Below, in pieces: positions 35,154 through 45,936 of a stretch of DNA of 64,000 nucleotides. The stretch is from contig MQVO02000002.1 in assembly GCA_001986395.2 (NCBI GenBank), positions 2,170,001 through 2,234,000 of the forward strand, in the 5' to 3' direction. The notes under the pieces were generated by a model. The model was given only the letters and a program-made list of their open reading frames with translations, was not told where the DNA came from and ran no database searches. The stretch is from Irpex lacteus. Lineage: Eukaryota > Basidiomycota > Agaricomycetes > Polyporales > Irpicaceae. The stretch's first letter is position 1. Each line of letters opens with the position of its first letter. A program made the translations under genes and the position numbers.

Positions 35154-35580
35154 GTGTTGGTGTTAGGGACAGGCGCGCACGAATGCGATGGAAGAAGGCA
35201 TAAATTCAAATGTATTGTAATCTAGTTCTTGCAACTAGGCTGTATCTTTGTGCAAAACCACTCGTGACGAGTGATTGTTGATTCTAGTTCCATAGGCATT
35301 TGTTTGGATGTCGGGCGATACGCTAGTACTGTACACACTAAGGGGATCTTGCCATATTATAGCAGGGCTAGATAGAAAAGTCCCCTATCGCCGGGTCCTT
35401 GACGTTAGCTCAACGTCAACGTTTCTGCGAGTCTCAGGCTGTACATGAACGTGCCAGTGAGCGCCTTTACCATCTTTCCACTCCCCTGCATCCATCGTTC
35501 TCAGAGATATACATCTAGCTAGCATTAGTACTCAGTACTCAGATTTAAGGAATGGTAAGTCTACTACGTCTCAAAACTAT
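35154..35580. other. 3' flanks between FBP1 and the Gal80-like gene
   Basis: About 430 bases between two convergent stop codons. No coding exon or repeat seen. Confidence 0.5.
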
Positions 35581-36819
35581 TCACAACACAATCTTCCTTC
35601 CCTCCCGAATGCTCGTGAGCGCGGCATCCACAACACGATAAACACCCACAATACTCTCCAGCGACTCGTACGTGCCATCCTTGCCCTTAGCGAACTCCAA
35701 CCATCCCTTGCCGATATTCCCAATCCTCTTTTCCACATCGCTTTCCCCGACGTCTACCTTCTCGCCATTCAAATACACGTCTTTCTCGTGAGTGGCGACC
35801 GCGTCTCCAGGTGCGCCTTTCGCAACCTTGACTTCGATGACTCCCTTTTCTCCGTAGATCACCCATCGGAATGGCTCATCTACTGAAATGCCACCTTGGT
35901 AATGAATGTTCACGACGATCCCGTCGAAGTCCGGCGTGCGTCCTTTGAGGGTGCCGTTTACGATGACCTGGTCGTGCGACGTCTTTGTGATGGTCTCGGG
36001 GAGCGTTTGGCCTGTAGTTGGGTCGAGAATGTGTGTGGTGGGCTCCCGGATCGCTCCAAAGGCACTGACTTCTGTAAGCTCTCCCAGAACCTCTTTCAGA
36101 ACTGCGAGGAAATGGCCGGTCAATATGGTGAGCAAGGTCGTGCCTGCAACGAAGAAACTATCAATGTGATTTTCAGTAAGCTTGAATGCGTGGCTTACCA
36201 TTCTCCAGTGAATACATGTACGTATACGCCGGTGGGATTGCTTTGCCAAGAAGCGCTATCGTGCCGCTCTGCACGGTAACGACATGAGGCGAAGACTCTC
36301 AGAAGGAAAGACATCACGTACCAACGTAGTCGACAAAACCTTGCCTATCTTTCCAGAGTCGATAATTTCTTTCACCTTCCTAGCATAGGCCGCATGGATG
36401 CTTTGCGTACCCACCAACGTCCTCAATCCCTTCGCTTTAACGGCCTCCGCGATGCGCACCGTCTCATCCAAGTTCTTCCCCGGCGCCCACTCCACAAATA
36501 CCATCTTCCCCGCCTCAATCGCAGGCAACACCGCCGCATAATGATCCGGCACCTTCACAGACACAACAACCATATCCACCTCCGGGTCCTTCGCGATGTC
36601 CACCTGGCCTTGCGTGCCATAGTACGCTTTGACAGTACGTCCCGCCTGCTGCGAGTACTTCGAGCTTGCTTCCGCGGCGGATTGGGGTGTGGAGGTGCAT
36701 AGGGCGGTGAGGGTGTACTTATCAGTGAGAAGAGGGTCGAAGATGGGGGGTATGAGCTCGGCGGAAGCCCAACCTCCTTTGGCGGAGAGACCGATGACGC
36801 CGAGGCGAATGGGTGCCAT
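35581..36819 (-). CDS. Gal80-like protein (Gfo/Idh/MocA fold)
   Basis: Exons 36819-36322, 36268-36199 and 36143-35581 join to 376 residues. The Rossmann N-terminus MAPIRLGVIGLSAKGGWASA carries the GxxxxxGW pattern of Gal80-like proteins. Further on are ALCTSTPQSAAEASSKY, VDMVVVSVKVPDHY and KMVFVEWAPGKNLDET. The C-terminal domain has GTTLLTILTGHFLAVLKEVL and ends SIREGRKIVL. In ascomycete yeasts Gal80 binds NAD(P) and represses Gal4. Basidiomycetes generally lack that circuit, so this may be an oxidoreductase or an unrelated sensor. The EKP catalytic lysine of the oxidoreductases is replaced (EWAP), as in Gal80, which argues against an active dehydrogenase. Confidence 0.85.
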
Positions 36820-37636
36820 GATGAGTTACGCTGGGCTATAAGTATGTGGACTGAAGGTGCTGGACCAGTTTGATTCAACGGATTCTTTATAGTCGAGGAA
36901 TCGCTGCATCTCATACGGCACATTATATGATTACAGTATGAACATGAACAGCTTCTGCTTTGTAAGACCCACGGAGGCCGAGGATTCAATACGCTTACTC
37001 TCTGAGGTCAGTTCTCGTTTGGTCTTGGTCATTGATCCTCGCTTGAGCAGAAGCTAGGGGGCTGTGCACGGTGTCAGCCAGCTGCAGATTGAAGTTGAAC
37101 GTTGAAGCTTTGAAGTCAAATACCCGAGAATTTCGGGAGTCCGAAATTATGGTATATCCCTCTAAGCTTTGTCATACAGTTACCATCCAAAGACGTCGTT
37201 CGTGGATTAGTCAGGCTACTGCATACTAAGACGTCCTCAAATTCAGGGCCCTCGATGATCTTGGTAGTGACGGTGCTTCTAAGTAGGACTCACTAATCGA
37301 TCTCATTCATGATCATGACTTACATCAAGTAATTGTTGAATCCACAACTTCAAGAAAAAGCAACCGCCGTCACCTTGAGACTCGGGACCATGAACAAAGT
37401 GGTCACATAGACTGAGCTAGCTCAGGCTGGTGCGATAACTACAAAGCTGCTATCACTTGCGACTCAAGTACACATGTACTGCCTGTGATCATCACTGTGA
37501 CTCAGTACTGACTGGTACTCACTTAGGGGTACGTACTACTATGCATATGGCAGAAACGGCTTGTAAGTACTCAAATACCGTGACAAACAAATTTAAACAA
37601 GCTACACATCAACACCAACACCAACATCGCACTAGT
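36820..37636. other. gap without a supported gene
   Basis: About 820 bases upstream of the Gal80-like gene and downstream of NUR1. No supported exon. The NUR1 3' UTR enters from the right through the heptamer array. Confidence 0.45.
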
Positions 37637-37832
37637 ACTCCCTACTCCCTGCTCCCTGCTCCCTGCTCCCTGCTCCCTGCTCCCTGCTCCCTGCTCCCTG
37701 CTCCCTGCTCCCTGCTCCCTGCTCCCTGCTCCCTGCTCCCTGCTCCCTGCTCCCTGCTCCCTGCTCCCTGCTCCCTGCTCCCTGCTCCCTGCTCCCTGCT
37801 CCCTGCTCCCTGCTCCCTGCTCCCTGCTCCCT
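37637..37832 (+). repeat. 28-copy heptamer array (CTCCCTG)n
   Basis: 196 bases, 28 units of 7 bases; the first two units read ACTCCCT, the rest are uniform GCTCCCT. On the minus strand, which is the NUR1 sense strand, it reads (AGGGAGC)n, with a GGG run every 7 bases. It begins 4 bases after the NUR1 stop codon, so it should be transcribed in the 3' UTR. All frames through it are open because 7 is not a multiple of 3, which creates long artificial reading frames. Confidence 0.97.
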
Positions 37833-37836
37833 GCTC

Positions 37837-38212
37837 TCACTCCCCCCACTGAGTGACCATCTCCGCCTCGTGCGTCATCGTCGCCGCGTCCTTGCGAATC
37901 GGGTTCACGCGGGGGATGACGAACTACCAAAAAAAAACAAGAAAAGGACGGACGTGCGTTAGTTAGTGGCGGTAGGTGGTGATGGTGCGATAGGAGGTGA
38001 TGGGGGAACAGGGGAGCAGGGGAACAGGGGAACGCACCTTCTCGTCGTACTCGTGCAGCACCTCTGCAGAGATGATCGCGCGGTCTTTCAGGAGGGCTTC
38101 AAACGATTGTATTAACGCGCGTATCTGCCACCCGACCACCCGATATATCATTTCAGGAGGGAGGAGGCAAGGGACAAGGAAATCGCAAGAATAGTCAGTT
38201 ATCAGCGGGAAC

Positions 38213-38292
<80 letters not shown>

Positions 38293-39622
38293 GAGAGTAG
38301 AGTAGAGGGTACTAACGTGCATACTAGTAACCCCCATGATCGCGGCCATAATGATCCAATTCGCACTCGTGAACGCCATCCACAGGAGCGCATGTACGGG
38401 CGAGTATATCGCGAAGAGCGCCATCTCGAGCTCGCCGGGCGTCCACACCTGCAACTGCTGCACCCTATCCCTGTCTCCTCCATATCCTCCGTAACCACTA
38501 TGGCTGGGACTGGTGATGGTTTGTCGGTCCTTTGGGGGCGTCATGTTGAGTAGGAAACGGAGGGAGACGGTGAATGCGCGCCAGAGGTGGGTGAGGAGGG
38601 TTAGTGTGAGTGCTGCGCGGGAAGCTGAGTGTGATTGTGATTGTGAGGAGGAGGAGGAGAGGGAGGAGGAGAGGGGTGTGGGGGTGGGGGTCGATTTTCG
38701 AGAGACGAACTTGGCGTGGGGGGAGGAGACGGGGTCAGAGGCGAGGGTGAGTTGGTATATGCGCGTGCGGGTGAACAGGCGGAATGCGTTCCCGAGGGAT
38801 ACGAGGATGAGGAGTAACGACACGGGGAATGTCTGGTATAGTAGACGTAGACTGTCAGCGGCTGCGCGTAGATGTATCACGTTAATTCGGGAAAGGAAAG
38901 CACTGACCCAGTCGAACCAAGACGCCTTCTCCTCGCGGTACATGTCCTCCCACCCAAGGTCCGCCTCTGGGATTTTGCTGATCTGGACTATGCGCACTGA
39001 GAAATGGATGATGTGCATGGACGCGCCGATGATGATGGCTAGCTTGCGCGGTTGTGGGAGGGGGAGGTTATTAGGGAATTGCGAGAACGCAAAGGCGACG
39101 TCCGAAGGCACAGAGGTTATCCTTTACAATGCCATTTCCATTTTCCTTCAGCTTTGCTCTGTATGATAATGAATGAGAGAGACTGCGCACGCACCTTTGG
39201 AAGAGCCCTTTCTTCCTGACCACCCGCTCCTTCTTGACCGCAGCCCCGCCACCCTTGGTAGGAGAGGCATTGACATTCCGGACGCGTCTTCCGGCGAGAG
39301 GCGTGGCGTACGGGGCAGGTTTACGCGCCCGCGCTGCCTCCCAGTCAAACGGCGTCGACGCAGAGCGAGAGGGGGTGATGAAGGGACTGTGGTTGTATAC
39401 GAGTCGAGTGCGTGGCGAGGTGCTCGGACCTGCTTGGGCGACTCGGACGGGTGTCTTTGGTGCGGTGGGTTTTACGGGCGATACTGTGTTGGCGTAGTTT
39501 TCTTGGGCGAGACGTCGTAGGGTGGCCATGGCGGTCGTGGTCGTTGTGTTCGTGGGTGAGCTCGTCGTTGGAGGTGGCCAGCGCAGAGTGTTTGGCAGTG
39601 GCAGGCTGGCTTTCGGTGCCAC
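37837..39622 (-). CDS. NUR1: nuclear rim protein NUR1-like (DUF2418)
   Basis: Inner nuclear membrane protein family; in budding yeast Nur1 helps tether rDNA to the nuclear rim. Exons 39622-39195, 39121-38908, 38832-38317, 38124-38038 and 37923-37837 join to 443 residues. The N-terminal 140 residues are basic and disordered. Then come ITSVPSDVAFAFSQFPNNLP, a membrane segment KLAIIIGASMHIIHFSVRI, a second TFPVSLLLILVSLGNAFRLF, the family hallmark VWTPGELEMALFAIYSPVHA, a third membrane segment, and EKFVIPRVNPIRKD with MTHEAEMVTQWGE at the end. Intron 3 contains a 73-base GA/CT run and intron 4 an 8-base repeat. The name rests on the WTPG..L..F..YSP.HALL and VIPR..PIRKD blocks. Confidence 0.82.
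38003..38033 (+). repeat. 8-base repeat GGGGAACA, four units, in NUR1 intron 4
   Basis: GGGGAACA, GGGGAGCA, GGGGAACA, GGGGAAC in direct tandem. It sits in the last intron of NUR1, 170 bases from the heptamer array, and the units resemble it (GGGAGCA with one extra G). Confidence 0.85.
38215..38287 (+). repeat. (GA)n microsatellite in NUR1 intron 3
   Basis: About 36 GA units with no interruption. On the transcribed strand it is a CT run inside a 192-base intron (38125-38316), the longest in the gene. It may serve as a very long polypyrimidine stretch. Length is likely polymorphic. Confidence 0.97.
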
Positions 39623-40252
39623 ACGCGTGGTGATCTAGATATGTCACGACGCGTCGCACTTATTCAAGGTTGGTCACAGTCGAGTTTACTGCATTGTCAC
39701 AGTCACTGCTGGGCTCTCGTCCACCGGTATGTCCTCCTCCACAGTGTATGCTCGACCTCCTGCTACAGCTCTTGCCTCTTCCTACAATTCGCCTGCTGCG
39801 CTCTGGACCAATCCAGAAAATTTCCGCCCAGTGGTGAGCTCCGGGAACACGTGTAACAAAGTGTTACGTGGCGTGACGACTCATCACGGAAATTTGTACC
39901 CCGACAACAGTAAACCCACCTTTGGGGACAATGCAACACGTGTTAGGGACCTTAGGGTTGGGGTCAGTGGTGTACAAACAAGCACAAAGTTGGACAGTTG
40001 AACTTTCGAGCTTGGTTGGACTTTCGCCTTCAACCCGAACCACCTCGTTCGACGGGCTCCCCATTGTCCTCTGTCCTTTATAAATCTCACGCACACACTT
40101 CACGACCTTTCTGCTCTTTTTTCTAACGTCTTTCTTACGCGACACACCCACACACCCACATCCCACCTCACCCCGCGCACTTTACAACCATAGCGTCCCA
40201 TCTGAAGACTCGCACCACCTCCCTGTCGCCCTCCAACTCAGTCAGCGTCAGG
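39623..40252. promoter_or_regulatory. divergent promoter region, NUR1 / single-TM protein gene
   Basis: 630 bases between two diverging start codons. TTATAAAT at about 40078-40085 is a good TATA box about 170 bases before the plus-strand start. C-rich leader follows (40130-40250). Confidence 0.5.
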
Positions 40253-41786
40253 ATGGCTCAGCCTTCTTCGTCCCACAGGGAGCGCGAGCGCGAGCGCAGC
40301 GACCGCACTTCCTCGCGTAGTCACCACCACCACCGGACAATCTCGTCCACCACCCTCCTCCTCGTACTCTCCCTCGTCCTCGCCGTCCTCGCCGTCATGC
40401 TGTCGTTGCCGGCCACACAGAGCGCCACTAGCAGCACGGCTCCCCCTCCCGACGGTGAAAGCAAGGGCATACTCGGTATCTTCTCCCCAAAACGGTCTCA
40501 TGCACTCATTGCTCGCGAGAGCAATGTTGCGGTTCGTGAGGCTGAGGTGGCCCGTCGTGAGGCTGAGATCCTCGTCGGTGCTCCCGGCGGTGTCGTGCAA
40601 CCGACTCCCACTCCTGTTGCTTGCCCCGTCTGCCCCACCGTTGTCGTTACCGAGGCCCCACCCGCTCAGACCATCATCAAGGAAGTTGTCAAGGAAGAGT
40701 CTCTTGCGATCCCCGGATGGGTCGAGCAGACTCGTATTCGCGCAGAGGACATCCTCGATCGCGAGCTCAAGATTGCCGAGCGCGAGCGTGAGATCAGTCG
40801 ACGTGAGGAAGTCGTGAACCGCAGGGAGCACGACGCGACCCGCCGCGAGAACTGGATCATGGAACAGCTTGTGTAGGTGGACTCACGCGAAATTATTCCA
40901 AGCACGACTTGCTCACATTGCTGCTACAGATTGATCAACAACGACAACGACGAACAACCCGTTGTGGAGGAAGAATATGTGTATGAGCAGCCGGCGCCGC
41001 CGGTGATTCCGAGACGGAAAGCCAAGGTACCCCCGCCTCCCCAGCGCCGCTCCGAGCTCTGAGACGAAGGGGGACGCCATACGAATTCTATTTTCTCTAT
41101 GTACAGTTCAGTTTCCTACGTCCCCTTCCCCCTCCCTTCGTCGCCGGGCTTGGGGGATACGGTTTTCTTAATTTTGTCCCCCTTGTCCATTCTGAGAAAT
41201 GACCAGTTTGCTGTTCGCCCGATCCATCGATCGACGCCGTGTCGCGCCCTGTTCGTGTTCTCAAACCAATCACGTGGGCGCGCACTGTCACCCGCGTCAC
41301 AGTCTGTCACAGCAACAGCAGCCTGGTCATTTCTTTCTCCCCCTTCCGTACGAACAACCATCACTGACCACAATTTATATTCTATGTTCACAGGTACAGG
41401 TTGACCACATTCAGCAAGTCCCCCAATACCAAGCCATCCCTCCTCTGCCCCTCGTCGTCACAGAAACCACCATCGAAATCGCCACCTCCGTCATGACCGT
41501 CACCCAAACCGAGCATCACACCCAGACTCTCCCCACACGCACCGTCACCGTCCCCGCCCCCGCCAACACGCGCATCGTCGCCTCCCCCGCGCCCGAGTCC
41601 TTCAAGCGCGCTACGACACCTGCTATACCCCGCACGACCTCGCTCGAGAAGGTCGTGGAGGAGGTCGTGGTGCAGGAGGCGCCGTCGCCTGTTTATGAGG
41701 AGGAGGAGTATTATGAGGAGGAGCAGCCTCGCGCTAGGAGGGGTGCTGCGCCTCGTAGGAGCCCTAACAAGTGGTTCGGCTGGTAA
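40253..41786 (+). CDS. single-pass membrane protein with coiled coil, unidentified
   Basis: Exons 40253-40872, 40930-41026 and 41394-41786 join to 369 residues. N-terminus: RERERERSDRTSSRSHHHHR (cytosolic), then a membrane anchor TLLLVLSLVLAVLAVMLSL. Next a heptad-rich stretch ALIARESNVAVREAEVARRE, a Pro/Cys segment PTPTPVACPVCPTVVV, a second coil (ILDRELKIAEREREISRREE) and an acidic/aromatic tail (YEEEEYYEEEQPR), ending SPNKWFGW. No family recognised. Intron 2 is 367 bases, far longer than its neighbours; reading through it gives a 250-residue form ending PQRRSEL at 41062. Both 5' (GTACCC, weak) and 3' borders fit splicing. Confidence 0.75.
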
Positions 41787-43320
41787 TCTCCCTCTCCTTC
41801 TCATACCCTTCCCCACCACTTCACCCCTTGCGAAAGGACAGTTTGACGTGTGATCCCTCGATTTCTCATGACCCTTCTTGCGATTCCTCCCTCCGTCCCT
41901 CCATCCCGTTATTTGCCCTTCATTCACGACCGTCCTTTTCGTCCCGTCCCGTCCCGGACCTGCTGTATCTTTCCTAGCCACCACTGCCTGCCTGCCTTGA
42001 CACCACCAGTGCTGTGCTCTACATACATATGCTGCTTACTTTTTTATATGCGACACCTCCTGTTTCTTCTCCTTTTTTGTACTTACTAACCGATACGAAT
42101 AACGAACACGAACGATTGATCCTCGGCACGACTTATCACGGCTTTTCTCCTGCTCTTGTTTTTTTGTTTCAATTTCTCTTACAGCTCACTTGCCTTGCTT
42201 GTTTGTTGGCCTGTGGTTGATATACGAGGGAGAGAGAGTTGGTGGTTTGTGCTTCGTAGATAGAGTATTTCTAGGATACAGGTGCTTGAGATAGGGAATG
42301 TACAGCGCGTCTTAGGATGAATATAAACTGGCCTTGGGGCCACGAAACCCGACCCGCTATGATACTTCCACCGTACATAAACATCACTATTGGCGACTTG
42401 TCCAATGTGAACACAGTCGCTGGTCATGGTCATGCCAGTGTAAGCTGGTTTGGTTACCGACCTCCCCGAGGTTTTTTTTGGTTCCTCAAGCCAAGCGAGA
42501 AAACAAACACAGCCTTTCATGCTTTGTTCTCCTCCACGAGCTCGCAGTCACGGTAGTCCAGGTCCCCGGTCGACGTCACCACGCGCGAACTCGCCAGGTT
42601 CACAGTCAAAAACTCAAGAACAATAACGATCAGATCATATTTTCCAAAAAAGGCAATGTCCCGAAACAAAGGCCATTCTCCCTGCGCGTCTACACGCTTC
42701 TTCGGCCATTGTTTTCTTTCAACTTGTTTGACATAAGGAATTATGCACCGTACGATGGTACTATGCATCCCTTTGACTTCATGGCTTATAAGCTGACGAT
42801 AGAGAGGGATGTGACTGGGCCCGCCCTGCCCTGTGGCCTGTTTGCTCGCTCACCACACCTACACTAACATTATCCCCTCCTCCCCCTGCGTGGCCCATTA
42901 TATCGTGGCCTTAAACCTGGATCGGCCTTGGATTTGACTTAGACTTCGACTCGGGCCTTGACCTCCTCCATCTCACTACTACACACGTTCTTCCCCCCTC
43001 CCCCCTCCTACTCTCCTCCTTTATAGATTGGCTGATTCGTGGACGCTGATAGACTAACTTAGTTTCCTCCCTTCCTTTATTCATCTCCTCCCCTACCTCC
43101 CCTCCCTACCTTCCCTCCCTCTCCATTTGCTGGTGCTGTGCGGGACTTCCAGAACGACAACGACGCACGGTTCTCTTCGGCTCCGACGAGTACATAAACA
43201 CTCATAAAGACTAGACGTCTTATCTTGCGTCTGGGACGCCCTTTCCACTCGACGCAACGCGACGACTCATACTCACTTCACGATCCCATACACTGGCATA
43301 TTACCCTTGCGACAACCAAG
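41787..43320. other. long gap, pyrimidine-rich leader at right end
   Basis: About 1.5 kb. The first 400 bases are T/C-rich 3' flank. A plus-strand frame at 42334-42867 has no motif. From 42980 to 43125 the sequence is almost pure C/T tracts with TTTATAG at 43019, a typical strong fungal promoter and 5' UTR for the MARVEL-like gene. Confidence 0.5.
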
Positions 43321-44681
43321 ATGCGCAACCCATTCCTCATCGCGCGTACCGTATTCTTCTGTGAGTGGTCTGTTCGTTTCGCGTACAATCTCCGAAATGG
43401 CTAGCAGGAGTAGAGACAAAACTGACTTTAAGCCAGGCATCCTCGTGTACCTCAACATCCTCGCTCTCGGATTCGCAGCATGGAACCTCTCCGCCATGAA
43501 AGCCGCCCACCTCCCCATCCTCGGCTCACCCATCTTCGTAATCTTCAACGCCTGCGTTCTCTTCTTCTTCCAGCTCCTGTACGTCTCTCTCACCTTCGTA
43601 TACTCATCCCTTCCCTACACTCTCTCACGATGTGGTCCTGATAGTGCGATTGCGGAGCTGGCAAGTCCGAGCGCGCGTACCGCGCAGGTGGGCTTCGAGT
43701 GTGGTTGGACGGCGGTCATGGCTATCTTGCAACTGGGTAAGTCCTTCACGCGAGACAAAGCCGAACTTTTGGTAGTGGTGGTGCTGATTATAACTTGAAA
43801 ACGTAGCTTCGGCTATTGACATCACGCTTAACGGTCCTCCGGCGTATTGTTACCAGGCTGCTGAAGGATCGTGGGCATTATGCTCCTCCGCGAGCGTACT
43901 CGTCGCGGTCGCATGGGCATCCTCGTCAATAAGTGAGCACTGAATATCAAATATCAAACATCGATATCTCGAGTACTTGCTGACATCACCTGGAACGACA
44001 GTGTTGCTGTACTTCCTGACTCTCTTCACCATTTCTGCCTCACACTACTCGACGTACCGCGGAGTATGGTGGACGACAGTGTACAACATGCCCTGGTTCG
44101 GAGCCGGCAGCGACGCCCCATCTACAGCGCGCAAGATTACCTTCCCCGAACCAGACATCCCTCGGCCCATGGCACCCCAGTCGCCTTACGAGAACCCCTG
44201 TTTTCGAGACTGTACGGAGGACCTCCCGCTCACACCCCCCGTAGCGCCATGGGTCAGCGCAACCTACGCAGACCTCGAAAGTCAACGAGCCTCTTCTGAT
44301 CCTCGGACCAGTGGTGCCAGTGAGGGCTCTCGTCGACCCGTATGGGCAAAGACAGTCAACACCCGTCGAGGGGTCGACCCTGCCTTCTCACCTACGCCCA
44401 ATCCAGCAAAACGCATCTCCAATGCGTTGAAATCGTACTGGCCTCGAGGTGCAGCTGGGTCGACGTCGGCTGCAGGTGTCCCGCCCCCGACGCCTCCGCC
44501 AAAGCTGGATGTTCCTCCGCCGCACACGCTTCATGGGCACACGCTTCATGGCTCGTTCGTCGACTGCCATCGGTCATCCTATGGGCATTTCCCGAACGAC
44601 GTTCAGGATGTTGACTTGCCTATTGCGAGGACCCACATGAGGGACTGGATTACTGCGGAACGGGCTGTGCTCGCTCATTAA
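43321..44681 (+). CDS. MARVEL-like four-TM membrane protein
   Basis: Exons 43321-43360, 43437-43578, 43645-43736, 43807-43932 and 44002-44681 join to 359 residues. Four membrane segments: ILVYLNILALGFAAWNLSAM, SPIFVIFNACVLFFFQLL, VGFECGWTAVMAILQLASAI and SASVLVAVAWASSIIMLLYF. The loop before TM4 holds two cysteines (PAYCYQ; WALCSS). A 220-residue cytosolic Ser/Pro-rich tail follows, with a short doublet HTLHGHTLHG. TM topology and loop cysteines suggest the MARVEL group. It is paralogous to the protein at 56642-57920 (shared FEC-x-W, ASAI and C-x-SASVL patterns). Probable plasma-membrane protein; function unknown. Confidence 0.82.
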
Positions 44682-45108
44682 ACCCGGTCCATTCTACGAA
44701 ATGTCAACGACCTTCCTCTCTCTATTCCGCTACTCCTCCGAGGCACGCTCACCGTCACTGGCTAACTGTTGATCATGTTCGTCAGACACATTGTATGCTT
44801 TATAGTAGTAAACCACCGCAATCATATTATGTATCCATATATCCATAATGTATCCCTGCCCAATTTCATCGATGTAGATAGCCAGTCGCATGAGGCATTA
44901 CTGAATCCCGGTAGTGTGGTATATCTGTGTGCGTACGTTTGACGGATGGTATAACCGGAAGAGACAGGTCCGCTGATTAAGTAGGCGTGAGTAGAGAGCT
45001 GTTTCCGAACTCCGTGAAGTATATGACGTCCAGGCAGTGCACGGACGTCTAACAGGTGGTATATCCCTAGGCAACATGCAGAGCGTGCCTGATGTGCGTG
45101 ATATGTCG
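44682..45108. other. 3' flanks between MARVEL-like gene and Hv1
   Basis: About 430 bases between convergent stop codons, with ATATCCATA-type AT-rich sequence near 44840. No exon seen. Confidence 0.5.
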
Positions 45109-45936
45109 TTACTCGGTGGGATCTATGAACCCAAACCGTGCACGAAGAGTGCGGATCTCTGCCTGTGCTTCCTTCAATTCTGTCAGCGCACGATCACGTT
45201 CTTGCCGGGCCTCGGTGAGTAAGGCTGCGTTATCTTCGTCGATTTCTGCAGCCCCGACAGCGACACCTGGGGAGAATTGATCATGGTGATGATGCTATAT
45301 GGAGACACTCTACAGACGGAACCAAGCACCTACCTCCAACAAGCTTCACGAGACGCCAGAGACGCAGAATCACTAGTAGGCCAGCCAATTCCCGTTCGCG
45401 GCCTCTGAGGACGACCTCGAGGACAAAGGTGCCAACGATGATGCTGGAATCAAATAGGTGAAGTCCCGCGTGTGGGACAGGACCGAACGGATTGTAATGG
45501 CTGAACCCCATCGCCCATATCGTTATGGGAATTTCGGCCAAGAAAAGAGTGGTGATGCCGAGTGAGATATGTGAAAGGACATTCAACCACAACGGCGCAT
45601 CTGGGCCCTCGGGGGGCTCACAGGTGTCGGATAGCACTGTATAACCGAGGTCGGCGAGGACACACGCTGCGTCAGTGAGGACCTGGACATTGTAAGGATG
45701 CACAAGTTAGGTAACTGTAGAGAATGCGTGGATATAAGTGACATATAGATTGTGATACGTGCCAGAAGTATAACGATGTAGTGCCATAGCCGCGACTCCA
45801 GCATCTCCGCTGTGTGTTCCCTCCATCGAGCAATATGACCTTTCTCATTCTCGTCTTCGCGCCCGCCGTCACCTCGCTCTACATCTTCGCCTAGTTGCTC
45901 ATTACTGGGTGGTAGCAGTGGCTGCTGTTCCGACAT
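45109..45936 (-). CDS. voltage-gated proton channel (Hv1 family)
   Basis: Exons 45936-45763, 45682-45334 and 45266-45109 join to 226 residues, a voltage-sensor domain without a pore. S1 carries the selectivity aspartate: IVILLVLTDAACVLADLGY, matching the VVLDALLVLAEL pattern of animal Hv1. S2 is SLGITTLFLAEIPITIWAMG. S3 begins with the acidic residue, DSSIIVGTFVLEVVL. S4 is LLVILRLWRLVKLVGG: R-x2-R as in Hv1, but the third gating charge is lysine. A C-terminal coiled coil (NAALLTEARQERDRALTELK) should dimerise it. It is expected to extrude protons on depolarisation across the plasma membrane. Intron 1 is GC-AG (donor GCACGT); only this junction restores the spacing of S1. Confidence 0.88.

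Noticed and set aside
35581..36819. Gal80-like protein as an active sugar dehydrogenase
   Set aside because: The lysine of the EKP motif of this fold is replaced (EWAP), as in Gal80, so enzyme activity is not assumed.
37637..37832. Heptamer array as a CRISPR array or telomere repeat
   Set aside because: No spacers, unit of only 7 bases, not the TTAGGG telomere motif, and it is interstitial beside a housekeeping-type gene.
37457..37930. Long reading frames on both strands through 37571-37930 that could be taken for repeat proteins
   Set aside because: They are products of the 7-base array, which keeps every frame open; the real gene here is the last exon of NUR1, which ends at 37837 before the array.
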